This document shows, in pieces, positions 61,019 through 64,000 of a DNA stretch of 64,000 nucleotides; position 1 is the first letter of the stretch, and each line of letters opens with the position of its first letter. Position numbers and translations under genes: made by a program. The notes under the pieces are model-generated. The model had not been told where the DNA came from. It did no database searches and was given only the letters and a program-made list of their open reading frames with translations. The DNA is from Verrucomicrobiota bacterium (GTDB taxonomy: Bacteria > Verrucomicrobiota > Verrucomicrobiia > Limisphaerales > PALSA-1396), in NCBI GenBank assembly GCA_016200005.1, contig JACQFP010000006.1, positions 152,929 through 216,928 on the forward strand, written 5' to 3'.

Positions 61019-62140
61019 TCACCGGAAAACATGTGGAACGAAACGGCTCAAATTACCTGTGATGCGCCGTGTGTCTTCGCGAATTCCAAGGCCGCCCGCT
61101 TCATGATCAATTATCCACACGCCGAAGATCGGATGATGACCGCCAAAGTCCGGCACCGTCGCGAGGGCCTGAAACACGTGGCCTTCTTCGCCGTAATCGC
61201 CGCCCGTTTCCTCGACGACCACGCCGCTTTCGACCCAGGTCACGTTGCTGCCTTCGCGGCTGAGCTTCGGTTTGCGGATGAAATGATCCCCAAGCGGCGA
61301 GGCGAGTTCGTACGCGGGCAGCAAATTGGGATGGTCGGGAAAAAGTTCCCAGAGAATCGGGAGCAGCCCTTTGTTGCTGAGAAGCATTTTCCAGGTCGGT
61401 TCGATGAACTGGACGCATTCTGTCGTGAGATGCGCGCCGAATTCCTCATGCCAGAGCCACTCCCACGGATACAACTTGAAACAATGCTGGATGGTTTGGT
61501 TGTCGAGATCGACGAAACGGTTTTGCCGACTATCCCAGCCGATGTCCTCGACAAAAACCGGCTTCGTCTTCACGCCCGCCTGCTCGCAAGTGTCGCGCAA
61601 GTAGAGCACGGTCATCTCGTCTTCGGGTTGTTCCTTGATGCTGCTGAAGTGAATCGTTTGCCCCGCCCAGCGTCGCCAAGCCTCGATGAGCCGCTCGTGA
61701 ATCGAGTTGAATTGGTCGGCGTCCGCGTGCGTTTCCTGCAGCCAGAACCACTGGGCAACGGAGGCTTCGACGAGAGCAGTCGGAGTGTCGGCGTTGTATT
61801 CGAGAAGTTTGGGCGGCGAGGCGCCGTCGTAGCTCAAATCGAATCGACCGTAGAGACTGAAGTCGTCGCGCTCCCACGAACCGAGAATGCTGGCGATGGC
61901 GGTTTCCGGAATTCCCAAGCGCGACCACCAGCTATTTTCAATCACCGCTTCCGCTGCCTCGATGCAAAGGTGATGCAGCGTGTTGCCCGCCGATTCGAGC
62001 GCGTCCACTTCCTGCGCTTTCATCTCGTAACAGGCGGATTCGTCCCAGTAAGGCCCCGTATCGTGCGAATGATAAGTGAGACCGACGCTCTCGACTTTTT
62101 CGCGCCAATCGGGCCGAGGTTGACAAGTGTGCCGTTGCAT
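61019..62140 (-). CDS. Glutathionylspermidine synthase family protein
   Basis: A 373-residue ATP-grasp-type protein: 'GRFDLSYDGASPPKLLEYNA' plus 'DTPTALVEASVAQWFWLQE', 'LYLRDTCEQAG', 'FKLYPWEWLWHEEFG', 'FIEPTWKMLLSNKGLLPIL', 'IRKPKLSREGSNVTW' and 'VFGVWIIDHEAGGLGIREDT'. It equals the synthetase half of Gsp (YgiC/YjfC type) without the amidase domain. It would ligate an amine to a peptide carboxylate, real substrate unknown. Its ATG overlaps the stop of the lipoprotein gene (TGATG), so the genes are coupled. Confidence 0.92.
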   Translation of the reverse strand: MQRHTCQPRPDWREKVESVGLTYHSHDTGPYWDESACYEMKAQEVDALESAGNTLHHLCIEAAEAVIENSWWSRLGIPETAIASILGSWERDDFSLYGRFDLSYDGASPPKLLEYNADTPTALVEASVAQWFWLQETHADADQFNSIHERLIEAWRRWAGQTIHFSSIKEQPEDEMTVLYLRDTCEQAGVKTKPVFVEDIGWDSRQNRFVDLDNQTIQHCFKLYPWEWLWHEEFGAHLTTECVQFIEPTWKMLLSNKGLLPILWELFPDHPNLLPAYELASPLGDHFIRKPKLSREGSNVTWVESGVVVEETGGDYGEEGHVFQALATVPDFGGHHPIFGVWIIDHEAGGLGIREDTRRITGNLSRFVPHVFR

Positions 62141-62541
62141 CAGGACCAGGTGTGGTAACTACGTGAGCTGCTGCCGAAGCCGCCGCGCGGAACATCGGTG
62201 CGCTGCGCCTGCGCCTGTTGCGCCGTTTCTGGCGTTGGCGATGAAATGTTCGTGATGCTTTGATGCGGAGATTCACCCCACTGGCCGCCGTAGAAGTATC
62301 GCTGGCTCTTTGGCTCATAGTAGTTGTACGGAATCTGATACCACGCGCGAAACGGCGCATGATAATAACCCACGCCACGAACGTAGAAGTTGTTGGTATA
62401 GACGCGGTCTGGACTGACCGGCACCTGGGATGGATTCTCCGGTCCGCAACTGGTCAGGGCGCCCGCAGACAATCCGCCAATCAACACCAACCGGATGCTC
62501 CTGCTCCGTTTCACGATGGCGCGCGAAATTATTTCAGCCAA
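62140..62541 (-). CDS. Small lipoprotein, YgiB-like position
   Basis: A 133-residue protein with a signal peptide and lipobox 'ALTSCG' near residue 32. The mature part is Tyr/Pro-rich ('YTNNFYVRGVGYYHAPFRAW', 'YFYGGQWGESPHQS') and ends 'RGGFGSSSRSYHTWS'. The terminal 'RGGFGSS' motif and its gene neighbour recall the DUF1190 lipoproteins YgiB and YjfM of E. coli, which sit beside GSP-synthase-like genes. Overlaps the DUF350 gene by 8 bp upstream and couples to the synthetase downstream. Confidence 0.75.
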   Translation of the reverse strand: MAEIISRAIVKRSRSIRLVLIGGLSAGALTSCGPENPSQVPVSPDRVYTNNFYVRGVGYYHAPFRAWYQIPYNYYEPKSQRYFYGGQWGESPHQSITNISSPTPETAQQAQAQRTDVPRGGFGSSSRSYHTWS

Positions 62542-62836
62542 GCATCGCCGCGGCCACGATGATACACACGCCGAGAATCACCGCGGCGCCGATGATGGCG
62601 GCGGCGACGTTCTTGTTCTCCAGAATCTCCTTGGTGAGATCGCCGGGCGTGCATTTGTCGAAGAGCTTGAAGCCGGCAATCGCCGCCGCCAGACCAATGC
62701 CAGTGAACAGCAACATGTACCCGATGGCTTCGCCAAGCGACTGCGCGTGCCAACTTGGCTGGGCGGTGGTGTCAGCGGCGTGAAGCGCCGGAGACGCGAG
62801 GAGGAACAGCAGTTGAGTGAGAATTCGAGTTTTCAT
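62534..62836 (-). CDS. DUF350 (UPF0719) membrane protein
   Basis: A 100-residue protein with a signal peptide-like N-terminus ('MKTRILTQLLFLLASPALHA') and two further hydrophobic helices ('AIGYMLLFTGIGLAAAIAGF' and 'NVAAAIIGAAVILGVCIIVA') around 'KLFDKCTPGDLTKEILENKN', the DUF350/YjfL hallmark. It is the first gene of the - strand cluster with lipoprotein, GSP-synthase and DUF4178 genes. Function unknown; in E. coli the related yjfL belongs to the yjfIJKLMC operon. Confidence 0.88.
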   Translation of the reverse strand: MKTRILTQLLFLLASPALHAADTTAQPSWHAQSLGEAIGYMLLFTGIGLAAAIAGFKLFDKCTPGDLTKEILENKNVAAAIIGAAVILGVCIIVAAAMLG

Positions 62837-62954
62837 AGGCTGTGGCGTGGAGCATAGCCTGAACCCTGGTCAGCCTTCAATCGAAAACCCGGCGAGCACC
62901 TCGGTCAAAAACCACGCCTTGCCGAAGCCCCGAGGTAAACGGGGCGAACTGCCA

Positions 62955-63113
62955 TCAATGGTGCATGCAGCCGATCTTACCGACCGCAAACACGAAGCCA
63001 GCGAAGCCGACGATCAGCAGCCAGGGATTGCCTTTGACCGTGGCCAGATAGATACCCGCACCCAGCACCGCGCCCATCGCCAGCCAGACACCACATGCAT
63101 AAACAAGTTTCAT
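62955..63113 (-). CDS. Very small membrane protein (52 aa)
   Basis: 'MKLVYACGVWLAMGAVLGAG' and 'WLLIVGFAGFVFAVGKIGC' form two hydrophobic helices, ending 'MHH'. The ATG at 63113 was chosen because the in-frame extension to 63161 has no membrane or conserved character. No strong ribosome binding site. It precedes the DUF350 cluster on the same strand by 118 bp. Not recognised as a family. Confidence 0.5.
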   Translation of the reverse strand: MKLVYACGVWLAMGAVLGAGIYLATVKGNPWLLIVGFAGFVFAVGKIGCMHH

Positions 63114-63467
63114 GTCGGCGATGTTACCGGGTTTCGCGTTTGATTCAAGGACGGTGTGCACGAACCAAATCGCTCACGCAAATTGTTACGCCGCTCTTGA
63201 CCTGAGAACCCGATCAACGAGCGCACGCTGGCTTCGTATGCCGTGGTTGAGGGCTGGCTCTTCATGCCAACCGAAAACCATCTCTACCGGGTTCAAGCGC
63301 GATAGCGAACGGCGAATCGCTTATTCCATTGACCAACCTGACTGTGTTTCCGCATCGTTGCCGCCGCATGAAAAGCGGAAAGCGAGTTGCAGAATCGCGG
63401 GATTTGGCCACTGTAACCCTCCTTCAGATTCGTGCGTTATGAATGTTGAGCGTGAATGTCTTTAGCC
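63114..63467. other. Divergent intergenic region before the sigma factor gene
   Basis: About 350 bp between the small - strand membrane gene and the + strand sigma factor gene. No gene, repeat or clear promoter recognised. Open frames across it have no protein-like features. Part of it may be the regulatory region of the ECF sigma factor. Confidence 0.45.
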
Positions 63468-64000
63468 ATGTCGGAAGACAACTTCGATGTGGCCGGATGC
63501 CTGGAACGGGTGCGCCAGCAGGACGAGGAAGCCGCCAAAATGCTGGTGACGCATCTCTATCCGCTGGTGCTCAAAGTGGTGCGCACGCATTTGCCGCGTC
63601 GTGTTTCTGAAGATGACCTGGCGCAGGAAATTTTTATGAAGTTGTTTCAACGATTGGAACAATATCAACCCCGCCAGTCCATCCCCTTTGAACATTGGGT
63701 GTCGCGCATCGCGGTCAACACGTGTCTGGATGCCCTGCGCGCCCAGATGCGCCGGCCGGAGTTGCGGTGGGCGGATCTTTCGGAAGCGGAAGCGGCCTGG
63801 CTGGAATTTTTTGTCAGCACGGAAGTGGAATCCTCGCCATCGGCCGCCGATGCGGCCGCCGCGCGCGAGTTGATACACAAATTGCTGGCCGAACTGTCAC
63901 CAGAAGACCGGCTGGTGATCAACCTGCTCGATTTGCAGGAAAAGTCGGTGAATCAAATCAGCGAGCTGACTGGCTGGAGCAAGTCGCTGGTCAAAGTGCG
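63468..64000 (+). CDS. ECF-type RNA polymerase sigma factor, 3' end outside window
   Basis: The frame stays open to the window edge, giving 177 codons. Region 2 is 'AKMLVTHLYPLVLKVVRTHL', 'RVSEDDLAQEIFMKLFQRLE' and 'FEHWVSRIAVNTCLDALRAQ'. Region 4 begins 'LLAELSPEDRLVINLLDLQE' and 'KSVNQISELTGWSKSLVKVR', where it is cut. This is a sigma-70 family ECF factor of a form common in Verrucomicrobiota. In-frame ATGs are at 63456 and 63468; the second gives the more usual 'MSEDNFDVAGCLERVRQQDE' start. Any anti-sigma gene would lie beyond the window. Confidence 0.9.
   Translation, partial: MSEDNFDVAGCLERVRQQDEEAAKMLVTHLYPLVLKVVRTHLPRRVSEDDLAQEIFMKLFQRLEQYQPRQSIPFEHWVSRIAVNTCLDALRAQMRRPELRWADLSEAEAAWLEFFVSTEVESSPSAADAAAARELIHKLLAELSPEDRLVINLLDLQEKSVNQISELTGWSKSLVKV

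Noticed and set aside
60968..62158. 396-codon + strand frame opposite the GSP-synthase-like gene
   Set aside because: Shadow of the ATP-grasp gene; composition rich in Arg/Phe typical of antisense frames.

Overview
The window is a dense bacterial chromosome segment with about 60 supportable genes, mostly on the + strand up to 54 kb and on the - strand from 55.6 to 63.1 kb. No 16S rRNA or other strict marker is present. The style suggests a Verrucomicrobiota-type (Limisphaerales/Pedosphaera-like) genome: secreted LamG and repeat proteins ending in 'YRV' or 'FFWLSKP' style tails, DUF6600-, DUF6717- and BCAM0308-like proteins, and an ECF sigma factor of the type common in that phylum. This placement is inference.

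Region 1 (1-14.8 kb) is stress and proteostasis: the dnaK 3' end, a Na,K-ATPase-like P-type pump, a DUF6448 protein, dnaJ, a solo CBM48 protein, a lipoprotein, an AIR-synthase-like protein overlapping an adenosine-specific kinase, Hsp20, Lon, an orphan AmrS radical SAM enzyme, a stand-alone LigD phosphoesterase domain and a universal stress protein. Region 2 (15.1-20.1 kb) is a run of small zinc-ribbon or Cys-rich proteins with a DksA-like protein, a hydrolase, PRPP synthetase and a phosphoribosyltransferase. Region 3 (20.1-26.8 kb) is a ferrous-iron operon: a membrane-tethered DtxR-FeoA-FeoA regulator and a FeoB split into GTPase and permease genes. It is followed by a duplicated archease, with a LamG gene between the copies, and by rtcB. 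Region 4 (26.8-38.7 kb) holds a large repeat protein, class I aldolase, PFK, a YXWGXW-like/DUF6600 protein, a CapA-like protein, a hibernation factor, NAD salvage (pncA-pncB) and an ABC-2 exporter.

Region 5 (38.7-53.8 kb) has a P3A proton pump, then one continuous reading frame joining a UPF0104/LPG-synthase-type membrane domain to an MgtA-type Mg2+ ATPase. Next comes a tightly coupled five-gene alpha-glucan operon: GT4 glycosyltransferase, branching enzyme, a plant-type alpha-glucan water dikinase (GWD) with two CBM45-like domains and the catalytic histidine, a TIM-barrel protein, and a GH57 protein. The GWD operon is the best candidate for an under-described system: a bacterial glycogen pathway with glucan phosphorylation.

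Region 6 (53.8-58 kb) is scarred accessory DNA: a 142-bp MITE-like inverted-repeat element with 10-bp direct repeats, a 5'-truncated hipA, a 3' half of tRNA-Ile2(CAU) resembling an att site, an aminotransferase with an Lrp-type regulator, and two decayed nucleotidyltransferase-module genes. Region 7 (58-64 kb) has glnS carrying a heptamer-repeat insertion, a DUF4178/GSP-synthase/lipoprotein/DUF350 cluster resembling E. coli ygiBC/yjf, and the start of an ECF sigma factor running off the window end.
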